In this document: in pieces, positions 22,551-34,339 of the stretch | Numbering within the stretch: the first letter of the stretch is position 1 | Layout: every line of letters begins with the position of its first letter | Assembly: GCA_033980235.1 (NCBI GenBank) | Contig: CM067066.1 | Location: 29,066,976-29,130,975 of the forward strand | Direction of reading: 5' to 3' | DNA: 64,000 nt | DNA from: Diadema setosum | Taxonomy: Eukaryota > Echinodermata > Echinoidea > Diadematoida > Diadematidae | The notes under the pieces: model-generated | Databases searched by the model: none | What the model was told of the DNA's origin: nothing | Seen by the model: only the letters and a program-made list of their open reading frames with translations | Made by a program: the position numbers and the translations under genes

Positions 22551-25500
22551 TGAGGTACTACATATGTTTTGATAGAAGTATAGAAGTAGTGGTAGTTTTA
22601 GCTGTAGTATATAGTTGTAGTAGTATAGTAATAGGCCCTAGTATAGCTCTCGTTATCGCAGTGAGTATAAATGTATGCAGGTCCAAAGAAGTATTATTTC
22701 AATCAATCCAAATTCATGAAATTCTTCCGTCGAGATGTTGTTTATTGCAACCGATTGACAAGATATTTACGTCGATGTAGGGCATTTTGTCAATCAGTTG
22801 CAATACTTTAATCAAGTCATAACAGAGGTAATAAATACAGTTGCAGTGACAGCAGTAAGAGCTCTTGTTGTTTTCGTCATAAATTGTTCGTATATCAAAA
22901 CTTCATTCAATTGATGAGAAAAAAAGTTTTTTTTTAGGTATCACACTCGTAGTTTCTGGTAAAGTCCATAACTATCAATGATTTTAACAAATTTCGTATG
23001 CATATGCATATTGTGATTAAGTACAGGTTAATTTGGAAGACCAGTTAAATTCACGTAGGTGGTTGAGCTATTTTGACCTCATGGGTTTAGAAAGAGGCAA
23101 AACTCAATTAGTCTAGCCCAGAGGCCTTCCTTCCATACTAAATACGCGGTCGCAGCCTTCCGGGGACCGTGACCGTGTATAAGAGAGTATAATAACTTAT
23201 GAGAGTAAAGCATCGATCGCTCGTGTGTCCCTTTTCTGTGAGAGTAGAGTTGTCTGTCTGTCTGTTTGTTTATTTGTCTTTTTTTTTTGTATGTCCTTCC
23301 AGGAAAGAGTTAAATTCAACTGGTTCATTGTGTTTTTTGTGGTTTTTTTTGTGCAGATTGTATTAAATGCGCCTTATAAGCTATGCATTTTGTGCATGAG
23401 AAACACTTTGCCAACTTAATCGAGGCATCCAAGATAAAAAAAAACAACAACACAGCAACAATAGAACGGTAGCCAATTGAAGATCTCAGATCATAGAACG
23501 CTGTATACTATATAGTATTCAAATAATTCAAATCTTAGGCAAAAAATGACAAATCTGCACATGGTTCAGTGCGGCCATTTTATTTCTTTGAAATTAGCAG
23601 CATCACTATTATATTCATAGATGAGATAGTATTTTAGAGTGTGCATGTATTCGGGTGTGTTCAAGGTTTTTGTTGCTATAAGTTATTTTTGAAAAGAAAA
23701 ATCGGCCTCTTTATATAAGTTATGTTGAATAATGTATACGTCTGGTCGGTATGTTTATACTCCTGCATGTGTGCGTTTGCACCATACGCATTTATTGTCC
23801 TACATCTATCACCTTTACTTTTTTTTCTATCTCTCTCTTGTCTCTCCTAAAGGACTTTAAGAACTATTATCTTTTCAGTGTGTTCCTCCCACAAATATGA
23901 TTAAGTTCTATAAACTTGCGTATAGACACTTATATCTTTTCTCTCCCCGCATTATTATGATTATTACATTGAACGTCATTTACCTTCAGATCCCATCCAT
24001 GACATTATACATAATATTATATTCCCTATAATTCAATTTAGTTTGATTTCATTTAATTTCACTTTTGATTTAATTTAATTTAATTTGATTTAACTTAGCT
24101 TTTAATTCAATCTAATTTAATTCAATTTATTTTTTTCTGACTTGTTCGCAAGAGTATTTTTAGAATTCAAAATCTGTTTATGTTCTAAACCTGCATGTGT
24201 TCAATTTGTTTAATGTTATATGTGGACATGATTGTGAATTGAACTGACTTAATTGAATTTGACAGTGATGCTTCAAATAACTTAAAGGTGAGAAAATCAT
24301 CGAGCAAGTCTCGTGAGAACATAAGGGATAAAGAAAAATAAGCTTTAGTACAAGGGGACCTAAGAAGAAGAGTCATGTCGATAGAAATAGCAATACATTC
24401 TACCAGAAACAAATACATCACCGAGGCGAAAACATAATACCGCTTGTTTGCAAAAGTTCATCAGGGTGAGACAGTGGGACTGTTGTTGTTGTTGTTGAAT
24501 GTGAGCTGATTTAACGGTTTAACTCCGCTAAAAAGGGAAAGTTTTAAAAGCTGTTTCACCTGTATTCACGTGTCATTTCCGAACTTGCTGCCGATGCTAT
24601 CTAAAGTTAACAATAACTTTAAAAAGGCCTATAATGTTTTCCACAGATGGAGTACGTACACAACTGCAGTGAGGTCTTTCCAAGTGGCGGGCTCAAAAGC
24701 TGAAGTTATGGGAAATGGAACTGGGAAACACACCGAGATCAAAGGGGAGACTGAGGGCTGTGAACTCAGCTCATCTACCTCTCCGGATGTTATGTTTCAC
24801 ATTTTACACGTAATCCTATTTCCCAGTTTCTCATCAAGCGTAACGCAAACTGTAACACATGCACGTCTGGTACACAAAACAAAACAAAAACAAACAAACA
24901 AACAAAACAAAACGAAATAAATCTCATCAACCCTATATTCATAGAATCAGCCTTCCCTTGTTTTAACTTATGTGTGGAATTAACTATGTACAGATTTGAG
25001 ACTATTTTCAGTTGTTGGTTGAATGTAATATGACGTCATTTAACTTTGATTTCAGTTGCTTACAAGTATTGTCGACAACCTGTTTAAAAAATATGAGCAT
25101 TTGGGTATTTCATAACATTTGCAACTTTGAGATCATGACAGGACACAAAAATAACGGACCCAATTAACCTTGATTTTCGTTTCGCCACATTACCTAATTC
25201 GTTGGTGTTTTTGGTGTTTTTTTTTCTTAGGGGTCGTCGACACTCTCCGAATGACGTAACGACAATCACTGCATTGTTCACACTCACATGGGTACAGGCA
25301 CGTTTTTCCATATTTGCGCTTTTTCCCACCCTGACCCGGAAGTGATCGCAGACTATCAGGGTCAAGTGCGGCGCCGTACTTCAGTCACGTTGTTCAGCAG
25401 TTCAACCTCATTTCGTATGAAAAGGAAAAAAAAAATCTTCATGCGTGCGTGACGAACCGTCATGCGATGAAAAAAAAATAAATATATATATTCAAGACAA

Positions 25501-27012
25501 ACTGAACAACATTTACTTTTTTTAGCTGAATATATAGCTCACTTAGCTCATAAAGTACCATTAAACAGTACTGCTCTTATTTTCCATTTTTTAATCTAAA
25601 GGATTCTACACCACTAATCAGCAACGATTTGTATAACAGAGTTCCTTTTCATTTATTTTCTTGCAATTTATCCACACAAAAAAAAATGGAAATTGAAATG
25701 TCTGATCAAGGTGCCTGATATTGACGATCAGAAATACCTACTTATTTTGTAAGTGCTCGTACTGTATATACTACCGTACCGAGGTTTATTTTTAATCGAT
25801 GGCAACACTAAGAACAGGAACACGTCACTTCTTAACAAATCGATTTGTATTTTTATTCATCCGATAAATATCTTAGTCGGACACCCCGAATTGTCAGTGT
25901 AGCTCATATGAATAATATGTTTGTGCTCTAATCCATTCGTGTTTATACGGGGATTGTTGCGCCGGAAGATCCAGATGGAATTGATATCTCGGATGATTAG
26001 AAAGCATTTTGTTTCCCTTCTTTTTCTCGGCAATTCATAATTCGCAAAAATCAAAGACACAAAAGCACAGATTTACCATCAAAACAAATGTTGAAACGAT
26101 AATATTATGGAATGATACATAACGATTCTTAATTCGACCCTGTCTAAATATTTACTTGTTCAGAAGTCACTAATAATAACTTACTGAATAAATGTTTCCA
26201 CGATGTAACTTGGACTACACGAAAATTCGTATATTTCTTGAATAATATAAGTTCACCCAGCTAGCGATAACTGAGGATTTTATTAGGCGATGCCTCTGTT
26301 GAGATGAGAATGTGAATTCCTAGAAGTAGTATGAGCGATCTGAACACAATCAAAAGTGCAGCCACGGGGAAATGTTGGTCACAAAATAATGTGTACTCTC
26401 CCAGCAGGCCAATAACACCGGCCCATGGTGTCAACCACAGTTCACGAGCGAAGAAGCAGAGTTGCAGGATGGTAGCTTTAACCTGCCCATAACCCGTCCA
26501 GAAAATCTTCGTCACTGTGCAGCCTATTTAAGGTTGTGTTGATCCTATTCCCCTAATATGATTGAAAAGAAAAGGGGAAAATAAAAAACAACTGTCAGAC
26601 ATTGTACAAACCTCTCCGTTACCTGCCACTTTCAATGAACCATGTGAGAAATGAGAGTACAGGTCGTTGCAAAAGGAAAAAAAAAACAACTTTTGTTGAG
26701 ACATTTGATATTGTCGTTAACTAATTTCGAAGAGCAGTGACAGGAGCACCGGCCTTCCAATAAAATAGAGGACCATAAGTTTGTGAGTTCAAGGTTCAAT
26801 GTACGATTCCTCACCATATTCAAGTTGACTTAAGGAAAAGAAAACAATCAGTTGGAGTGGTATATGTTTTATCCAAAGTGGGGACCTTGTATGAGAAAGT
26901 TATGACTTTTTTTTTTAGGTAAGCATGTTTTGTTCTTTTTTTTTTAATGAAACGATGAATATCATTAGGAGTAACGACATACTCAAACTGGCTACAAGTC
27001 CTTATCCCTAAA
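22551..27012. other. gene-free AT-rich stretch
   Basis: No gene is supported. Notable low-complexity sequence is the degenerate (TTTAAT)n at 24029-24130. The minus frame at 26261-26515 encodes a hydrophobic peptide (LLIVFRSLILLLGIHILI) but starts only at GTG and has no recognisable family. A short plus-strand reading at 24647-24703, after TTTTCCACAG, is mentioned under rejected items. Confidence 0.4.
24029..24130. repeat. degenerate (TTTAAT/TTTGAT)n tract
   Basis: Irregular repeats of TTTAATTTAATTTGATTT type over about 100 bases. Confidence 0.8.
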
Positions 27013-27412
27013 GTACGTTATTCCGAAGGTTCGTTAATCGAAAAACGAAATAAGGTTCCTTATTCCAAAGGTTCGTTATTCCTACTGTTCGTAATTCCGA
27101 AAATGAAATATGATTCGTATTTGCGAAAGTTCGTTAGTAGGCCCCTGACGAACATTTACGAACATTAACGAACATTCGAAATACCGAAACTTTTATTCAT
27201 TTTCACATTAACGAACTTTCTGAATAAAGCTGTTTTAGTTTTCGGAATTACGAACCGTCAGAATAACAAACATTCGGGACAAGGTCACAAATGTTCGGAT
27301 TTACGAATCATTGTTCATTTTCGGATTAACGAACATCAATAGGTGTAATTGAGGACTGTTTCGGAATAACGAATCTTACTTCATTTTCAGACAAACCTTC
27401 GGAATAACGAAC
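27013..27412. mobile_element. decayed third member of the TTCGTTATTCCGAAGG fold-back family
   Basis: Forward units (CGTTATTCCGAAGGTTCGTT) open the region and inverse units (CCTTCGGAATAACGAAC) close it, with a divergent interior. Unlike the copies at 14117 and 17560, the termini GGGTGCTG and GGTTACAG are not visible. No flanking 8-bp duplication was found. I read it as an older copy or a separate subfamily; boundaries are approximate. Confidence 0.7.
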
Positions 27413-27714
27413 ATTGATTTTATTGAATTAGAGTAGACAACGACACCATCATCTCCCAAGACTACCATCGACCGATTTCAAGAATCATCACTAAATTTCC
27501 ATAAAAAAAGATAATAATGATAAGATATCACTAAGTGTAGCCTTCTAATCAATTTTTTTGAAGCCATGTGGAACCTCGCAACTATGCGGCAATGAAGGAA
27601 ACAGGCGTTGTAGCTGCTGAGTAAGACCTTTTTGTTTACAATTCCTTTCAAGAGTGATTATAAACGAAACTCTGTGTAGATTTGCTTGTATATATGTATA
27701 CATAATTGCATAAA

Positions 27715-27776
<62 letters not shown>

Positions 27777-29070
27777 TATGCATATGTATAACTATAACAT
27801 TATGATGTATACATAATGTGAAGAAATTATATATGCATAGCAAGTCCCGTTTAAATAAAAAAAAAAAGAACACCAGCCACACCAACTATGAATAAAAGAA
27901 AAACCAAAGTCACCACGTTATAGCCTTTAACTCTGTGATGGAGCCACTGAGGTATATATTACAAATGCTGACCTCAGAAACTGGGCCTTCGTGTCTCGAA
28001 CGTGAGTAGTCAGAATCAATAAAGTCTGTACTCCCCCCCCCCCCCCCCCGCTTTTTTTTTTATCAAGAAAAGGAACAAAAAAAAAAGTTTTAGGAGACCG
28101 TAAAAACAGATGACGAGTGACAATGGTCCTATCGATTTTTTTTCAACTATTGACCTGTCATTTACAAATAGTGTATGTTTCTATTTGTGGAAGACACGAT
28201 TTTTTTTTTTTTTTTTTTTTTGGTTGGGGTGTTGTTTTACAGACCAGAAACAAAAGGGTGAGAAAAACATAGAGATTTGGAGATTTTGTTCAATTAAGTC
28301 AGCGAACATAAAGAACTATTTTGAAAATCGTATAAGGCCCATGGAAGTCAAGCTGGTCAGATGGTATATCAAAAGTTATTGCTCTATAACTTCTGTTGCA
28401 CAACTCAGTGTGTGTTTACCAATTATTGTTCTCTTAATTTTGTGGACTTTTAGTCCTGTTGGAAATCGCAATAGTGTTAACGTTCGACGGTGGAACAGGA
28501 GCATTCGCATTATCATCCGCGATACTCGGTAATCGCAAAGGCCGGACCTGACATTTTAATGGGTCCGATTGCTTCACGAGAGTTCCTCTATAATCACAGT
28601 CAAAATAGTGTTCCCTAAACACGTTTTTGTCTCTTCAGCTGGTGGAGGTCAATGACACCGGAAAAAACTGCTTCCTGTAGCACGCTTTGTCCGCTGTTAT
28701 CCGACATGACCACCAACACCTGTAGCCAAACGGTAGAAGCAGGATTTTGTCCCCTCTTACGTATATACTTGGACTCTACAACACCCCAAAGTACACGGGA
28801 CCTGTCCTATTCATGTCAACTAGAAAACCGCGAGGAGAACATATTTTGTTGACAAGTCAGATCGATAATGGAATCCGGGTGGGGCTTTCAACATAAATGA
28901 ATGTTAAAAGATATTGATTGAACGAAACATAGGCCTACTCTCATACTATGTAATATATATATAACACTTCTAAGAAATATCATCTTGTGTGTTGTTTTCT
29001 TTCGTAGTGTAACTTCTTAAGAAATGACGTTTGAAATATTACTAACGTTAACATCTGCTATCAAAAGATC
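27413..29070. other. gene-free stretch
   Basis: Contains the TA/GA microsatellite at 27719-27771, a C18 and T10 pair at 28033-28061 and a long T-run at 28200-28221. The 140-codon plus frame at 28110-28532 is driven partly by that T-run and has no domain signature. No gene is supported. Confidence 0.45.
27719..27771. repeat. compound (TA)n-(GA)n microsatellite
   Basis: About 27 bases of TA followed by 26 bases of GA. Confidence 0.95.
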
Positions 29071-29197
29071 GCTTGATTTGTAGACTTTTTGCTAGATTGA
29101 CAAATTTTATTCTTCGCATTCAGTTAATATCATTACCTTACACTATTGTCTATCACGCTAGGTATCAATGACCAAATGAAAGCTGTAAATTTCAGTT
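29071..29197 (+). repeat. dispersed repeat, copy A
   Basis: About 127 bp align in the same orientation with 53863-53991 by eye, with roughly three quarters or more of bases matching. Shared landmarks in order are GCTTGATTT, TTGACAAATTTTAT, TTCAGTTAA, TATCACGCTAGG, ATCAAT and AAAGCTG. It is an old interspersed repeat of unknown class. No open frame. Confidence 0.75.
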
Positions 29198-30543
29198 CGA
29201 TTATGAAATCTTTGCAAGGTATAGTACATATACTTCCGTTTTTGGAATATCTTTTAAAACTTTGAGTAGCACTCTTTCAATTCTAAATTATAATGTACAA
29301 CTAACTTTTACGTTCTCTTGGAATTTTGTCCGGGAGGGAAGGGGAGTCCGTACATAAGCGTATATCGCTATATAGCGTCGCATTTGAAAATTCTTCAAAA
29401 GGAAACCCAGCTGGTAAGTATTTCTTCAATTAAACTATGTTGAAAGAGAATCGTTTCACAGGAACACGATTAATATGATGTGACTCGTATGGATTTTAAT
29501 CTAAAAGAATTCATAGGGATCTACAGATAACGTACAGGGGTGGATGATGAATAATGGCTAATAGATGTCTTTCTTTTTTTTTTTATTCTATCAACTACTT
29601 TATCAAAGGGGAAAAGCAGCGCTTTTTTAAATAATGATCTCATGCTAACGCCCTCGAAAAAGCATTAAATACTCAAATGTTATAGCGTTATTTCCTTTTG
29701 AAGTGTTTTACCATTTGAACTCGAAGTTACGTTAAAGTGTAAATTCTTGAATTTTGAAATCCGTTTCTGAACTACGAGGCCCGGCTGAGGAGTTCATCTG
29801 TACTTTTGTGTGTCTCGCAGCAGGCATCGATAGCGCGCAAGGATAACGGCGAATGTGTGTGGCGTGGTTACCTTATCTGCATGATTAACTTATCCGCCAA
29901 TGAAAAAAAAAAAAAAAAAACTCATTATAGGCCAGGTGAATCATTATCTCTTATCTTCGCTATTACCACGTTTACCAGCGATCCCACCTACCCACTTACT
30001 TGTCATGCACAGTACGATCGGGTCACTGGTGGTCAAATACCCAATGAGATCATGACTTTATCTCGTTTTGTGTTGTTGTTTTTTCCAACTCGTTTTTGGT
30101 TCATTATATCCGTGCTTATGTAATCCACTGGGATTAATTCTGACGGATGGCAACTAAGTATTGCTTGCAGAGCAGTGGAGAGGTCTCGAATGAAGTAAAC
30201 AACTTGGAAATTACTTACAAATGAAAGTTATTGAGCATAAAAATCCTATGCGATTTGCGATTGATTGCAACTTACGCTCAATCTTTATAAAACAGGCCCT
30301 ACATGAGATTTGACGGAAATCGGGAGGAATTTAAACACAACATCGCTATCTTGAAGAGGTCTGCTTTGATGGCAACACCATTATACAATTTTTTCCATAA
30401 TACTATTTTTCTGATACCAAATAATCATGACGATATCTATTTGAATGAACTTCCCGCCACCCCTTCCAGCCCAGATAGAGCAACGTAGAAACCAATTAAA
30501 CAGAAGGGAAGATGACAGTGAGTCGTTGTGGCGGGGTCATCCT
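29198..30543. other. gene-free stretch
   Basis: AT-rich with homopolymers. The plus frame at 29806-30123 (105 codons) crosses an A17 run and has no recognisable domain. No gene is supported. Confidence 0.4.
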
Positions 30544-30778
30544 ATGAGACCGACACCCACGAGTCCACGCCTTCGACATTGAAAAAGAAAAGGTCCATGC
30601 GTCATACAGCTCATGAATTCGACAATTTTAGGCAAATAAGGCCCATGAGTCCGACACTGTAGGCAAACAAGGATCACGAGTTCGATACTAGGCAAACAAG
30701 GCCCATGGGTTCGACACTAAACAAAAAAAGGCCCACGAGTTCGACACTAGGCGAAAACGGCCCACGAGACTGACATTA
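30544..30778 (+). repeat. minisatellite of about 30-bp units
   Basis: Units of 29-31 bp follow AGGCAAACAAGGCCCATGAG-TTCGACACT. The clear copies are at 30630, 30661, 30690, 30719 and 30749, with more degenerate units to the left. Divergence is moderate and there are no spacers, so it is not a CRISPR. Confidence 0.85.
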
Positions 30779-31830
30779 CATCACAAATCAAGGAGGTGTT
30801 CCGAATCATGGCTCGATTGGGCCCCATGGTTTGGGAAAGACATCGCTCCAAATTCAGGATCGGACCAAAGATCAATTTAAAAGCACCCTCAATAGAAGAG
30901 TAGGTGTATGGTCAAATATAGCAAGTTACTATTTCACAGAGGCATTTTTTTTTTAGTGTATCTGATACTATAAAAGTAACTCAAAGTTGCTGCATGAGCC
31001 TGTCTAGACAATAAAATGGAAAGCGTGCTAGCTTCCCATATGGTTCAAGTAGTTTTCGCTGAGGTATGACAGAGAAACTAACGAATGTTAAACGTGCCGT
31101 ATAGTCTTGTACTGTATGTTGCGTGTTTTGACTTTGCAAAGGTGAAGAAGAAGAAGAAGAAGAAGAAGAAGGAAGAGAAGGAGCAAGAGGAAGAAGAAGA
31201 GGAGGAGGAGGAGGCGGAGTAGGAAGAGGAGTAGGAAACGAGTGGAAAGTATTCGATGATGATATATGCGCAACATGCAGTCTCTCGTCCACCTCTCGCT
31301 GTACGCAGAGCGTACAGGTGCTAAGTACTCACAATTGGACCCCATGGACGACCAGCTATAGTGTAGCTGAATATGTGATCATCTTGTCTAATGAAAAATG
31401 AAATAAACAAACAAATAAACAAAGCAGTCTGATGACTTTCCTTCACGAAACCATTGTTCTGTTGACGATTTTGGTGATAAACTTAATTCTATGTTATGAT
31501 CGCTGACATTAGAGTTGACAAATGTAGACGATAGGGTTATATACATATCTATCAAGTTATATATGTTATCAAGGATTGATCAGAATCGATCAAAATACGA
31601 GGGTCAAACTGGCTTATTTCAATTATCTCAAGCAGTATTTTTTAGCAGGTCAGAATAACCTATTGAAATATCCAGCAATACGTAACATTAATGATAGTGT
31701 CAATAGAATAAAACTGATGACAGCAGAAGAAAAAGCAAACAAACGAACAAACAAACAGATTACAACAATAATTGTTTTTGCTATTATTTTCATGAGGCCC
31801 TGTATTCCTCTAAATTCTTGCGTCTGCCAG
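30779..31830. other. gene-free stretch with a purine tract
   Basis: Holds the (GAA)n/(GGA)n tract at 31143-31238, whose frames on the minus strand are poly-Ser/Leu artefacts. Nothing else is supported. Confidence 0.45.
31143..31238. repeat. purine (GAA)n/(GGA)n tract
   Basis: Almost pure purine strand of GAA and GGA triplets over about 95 bases, a potential triplex-forming sequence. Confidence 0.9.
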
Positions 31831-31833
31831 TTA
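31831..31833. other. target site duplication TTA, left
   Basis: TTA directly precedes the MITE terminus and recurs at 32260-32262. Confidence 0.75.
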
Positions 31834-32259
31834 GGCTGCGTTTATCATCTTTTTTCCCATGTTTGAAACGGCTTTCAAAAGCCGTTTCCAAAGCCCTTTA
31901 GAAACGGCTTCCAAAATAGTTGCGTTTATCAACTCATCGCGAACACGAAAACTGGCCTTGTCACTTCGCAGCTGCATTGCGCAATTTGACTTAGAGGAGA
32001 AGGGGTCATATACTGTAACCGCATTACAAAGCCGTTTCAAAACAGCTTTGCGTTTATCTTGCTTCAAAGGGCTTCTAGAAACAGGTTTCTGGAAACCTGT
32101 TTCGGAAACCTGTTTCTGAAAGCACAACTTTGCGGCTTTCGAAAAGGCTTTCCGAACCCCATAATCAAAACAGCTTTGCGTTTATCAACTTGTAAAAATT
32201 CCTTGAAAGCCGTTTGGAAAACCTGTTTCTGCCGAGAAAAAGAGTTGATAAACGCACCC
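31834..32259. mobile_element. PIF/Harbinger-like MITE, 426 bp
   Basis: It begins GGCTGCGTTTATCA and ends with the reverse complement of GGGTGCGTTTATCA (13 of 14 match), flanked by TTA. A 3-bp TWA duplication with GG-starting termini is the hallmark of PIF/Harbinger elements (established knowledge). TGCGTTTATC, the core of the terminus, is repeated at 31921, 32049 and 32177 as well as in both termini. A perfect 11-bp-arm hairpin GAAACGGCTTT lies at 31865-31888, and AAACGGCTT/AAGCCGTTT motifs recur throughout. No transposase frame; the short frames seen are products of these repeats. Confidence 0.85.
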
Positions 32260-32262
32260 TTA
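32260..32262. other. target site duplication TTA, right
   Basis: Second copy of 31831-31833. Confidence 0.75.
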
Positions 32263-32299
32263 GTATGACAAAATGTCTTGACTTGCGCGGTTAATGTAA

Positions 32300-32640
32300 T
32301 TATTCTGGTCTTCTTCAAGGTAGCCTCTTTAATGTTGCCATTGCTCTACCAGAGAGCTATATTCTGTCATTGCGAAATAAGTTCATAAGGATGGTAGATA
32401 AATATAGGTAAAGAGTTCTATAAACACATCCAAAAGTTGGATACCTATATTCTGCCATTATAATAACCCTATAGCGGTGCCCACTTATACCCATCTATAC
32501 ACCCTGGTCAAGATGGGAATGGTGGGAAACTATAAAGGATATCATGTCAGAGGACCTAGACCCTTGACGGGATTCGAACTCGAGACCTGCGATTGAAAGT
32601 TAAGAGTCGTATCCACTATGCCACAGTGCCGCCACACGGT
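32300..32640 (-). mobile_element. second type of tRNA-derived SINE
   Basis: On the minus strand the head GGCGGCACTGTGGCATAGTG carries a canonical A box TGGCATAGTGG (plus 32613-32623). A canonical B box AGTTCGAATCCC lies at 32569-32580. The body continues past the tRNA-like part (GGTCTAGGTCC, GGGTATAAGTGGGCACC landmarks) to about 32300, where the boundary is uncertain. Head sequence and body differ from the SINE at 19540-20127, so two SINE families are present. Confidence 0.78.
32569..32623 (-). promoter_or_regulatory. internal pol III promoter (A and B boxes) of the SINE
   Basis: A box TGGCATAGTGG and B box AGTTCGAATCCC match consensus closely at tRNA-like spacing. The 3' half of a tRNA acceptor stem is not recognisable, which argues against an intact tRNA gene. 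Confidence 0.75.
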
Positions 32641-33434
32641 TATGTCATGAAAGGTGACTACCGGTCTTTTCCACCCATTTAAAACAATGTTCCCTCGCGA
32701 AACCGTATTTCGCTTAATGCCCCCCTTCCATGATTAAATAACAAACAAAGGTAACCATGGAAACAATGAAGATGACTCATCACAGCGAATGTCAACTCTA
32801 GTGTTTTGGACATGAGAGTAAATGAGGTGAATCAACTTTAGATTAAAAAGAAAAAAAATGTGGATGTTATCACCATCGAAGTGAAGGAAACGGTGGATTT
32901 CCCTGTTCCAAGGTCTCATGGGACTGTGATTAACCTGTAGTTCGAAAATTTACCAGGATACATATTTTGCTCTATCTGTCTACCTCCCCCTCTTTCTTTC
33001 TTTCTTTCTTTCTTTTTTTTTTTTGTCTTTGTTTTATTTTTGCACGTCTGTCTGTCCGTCTTTCACTGGAACAAAAATTTTACACACATGTTTTGGCTAA
33101 TATTTGTCTCCACTGTTTTCTAAACTTGGCAAAAGTTCCAAATTGCTTCACTTTGCTTTGCTCTGTTTTGTGTTGTGTTGTGCTATTTTGCGCACGCTTT
33201 GTGTATCTACAGTATGTGCCTATCTGGCGGAATTCTGATTGTTGTTCCTCTTGCTTTCCTCAAACCAAATTGTATAGTTTAAAATGATATTCTTCGATAT
33301 AAGTGTACCGAATATTAACCCCGCAGGAGAGTCTTCAAAAGGCCGACGTACCCTTTTTACTCTTGTTACATTTGCTGTGAGGGAGGAATTTCATCTTTCT
33401 TTCTCTCTCTCTCTTATTTGCAAACAAACACATT
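32641..33434. other. gene-free stretch
   Basis: Contains a (TTTC)n-T12 pyrimidine tract at 32993-33024. The frames here are low complexity. No gene is supported. Confidence 0.45.
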
Positions 33435-33688
<254 letters not shown>

Positions 33689-34277
33689 TAAAAATATGTA
33701 TATAACTTTGACCGTCGCGATGACTTTCACAGGGATTCAGGCACACTTACCGTTTTATCCCGATAAACAATGCACTGCGATCTGGCAGCACGTATAACAC
33801 TTCCCGCACTGATATCATTGATCTTTCAGTCCCATTTCCTATAACCATCCAGTTCTATTGTCGGCCGTGGTTCAAGTTGAATGAACTACTGACTCCAACA
33901 AGTGGCATTATCGATTATTGACAGGTTCAAACTTCAGTCCCCCCCCCCCCCATTATTCTCCTGCGACCTTTTGACTCCATGTCGCTTAATCCCGATATCC
34001 CACATTTCAGTTTGATCCTGTTCCCTTGTTTCCGATGACAAAATCTAAGTAACATAAGTTTGATTTGGCTGGGTTTTTTTTTCTCTCTCTCTCTCTGTGA
34101 TATGTGTGTGCGTGCGTGTGTGTGTGTGTATGTATGTGTGTGTGCGTGTACTTGCGTTTTTTCATTAATGCAGTAGTATAAATGATATCCTCCTCGATTC
34201 TATGATTCAAATGACCATGTCTCTTTGATTCGGTGAAATATATGGACGTATTTGATCATATCTCTTTCTGTAAACAA

Positions 34278-34279
<2 letters not shown>

Positions 34280-34338
<59 letters not shown>
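34280..34338. repeat. (TA)29 microsatellite
   Basis: Uninterrupted TA run. Confidence 0.95.

Positions 34339-34339
<1 letters not shown>

Noticed and set aside
24647..24703. Reading after TTTTCCACAG containing NCSEVFPSGGLKS, like the start of a fibrinogen-related domain
   Set aside because: It hits a stop right after 18 residues and has no donor; similarity is too short to support.
26261..26515. 84-codon hydrophobic minus frame
   Set aside because: It starts only at GTG, has no recognised family and no clear exon borders; chance frames of this length are expected in 64 kb.
28110..28532. 140-codon plus frame
   Set aside because: It passes through a T22 run giving poly-Phe and shows no domain or splice context.
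30544..30778. CRISPR array
   Set aside because: Units are directly tandem and divergent with no unique spacers, in a eukaryotic context.
31859..32318. Overlapping 69-98 codon frames on both strands
   Set aside because: All lie within the Harbinger-like MITE and reflect its repeated AAACGGCTTT motifs.
32563..32632. tRNA gene
   Set aside because: Good boxes, but the cloverleaf is incomplete and non-tRNA body sequence continues.
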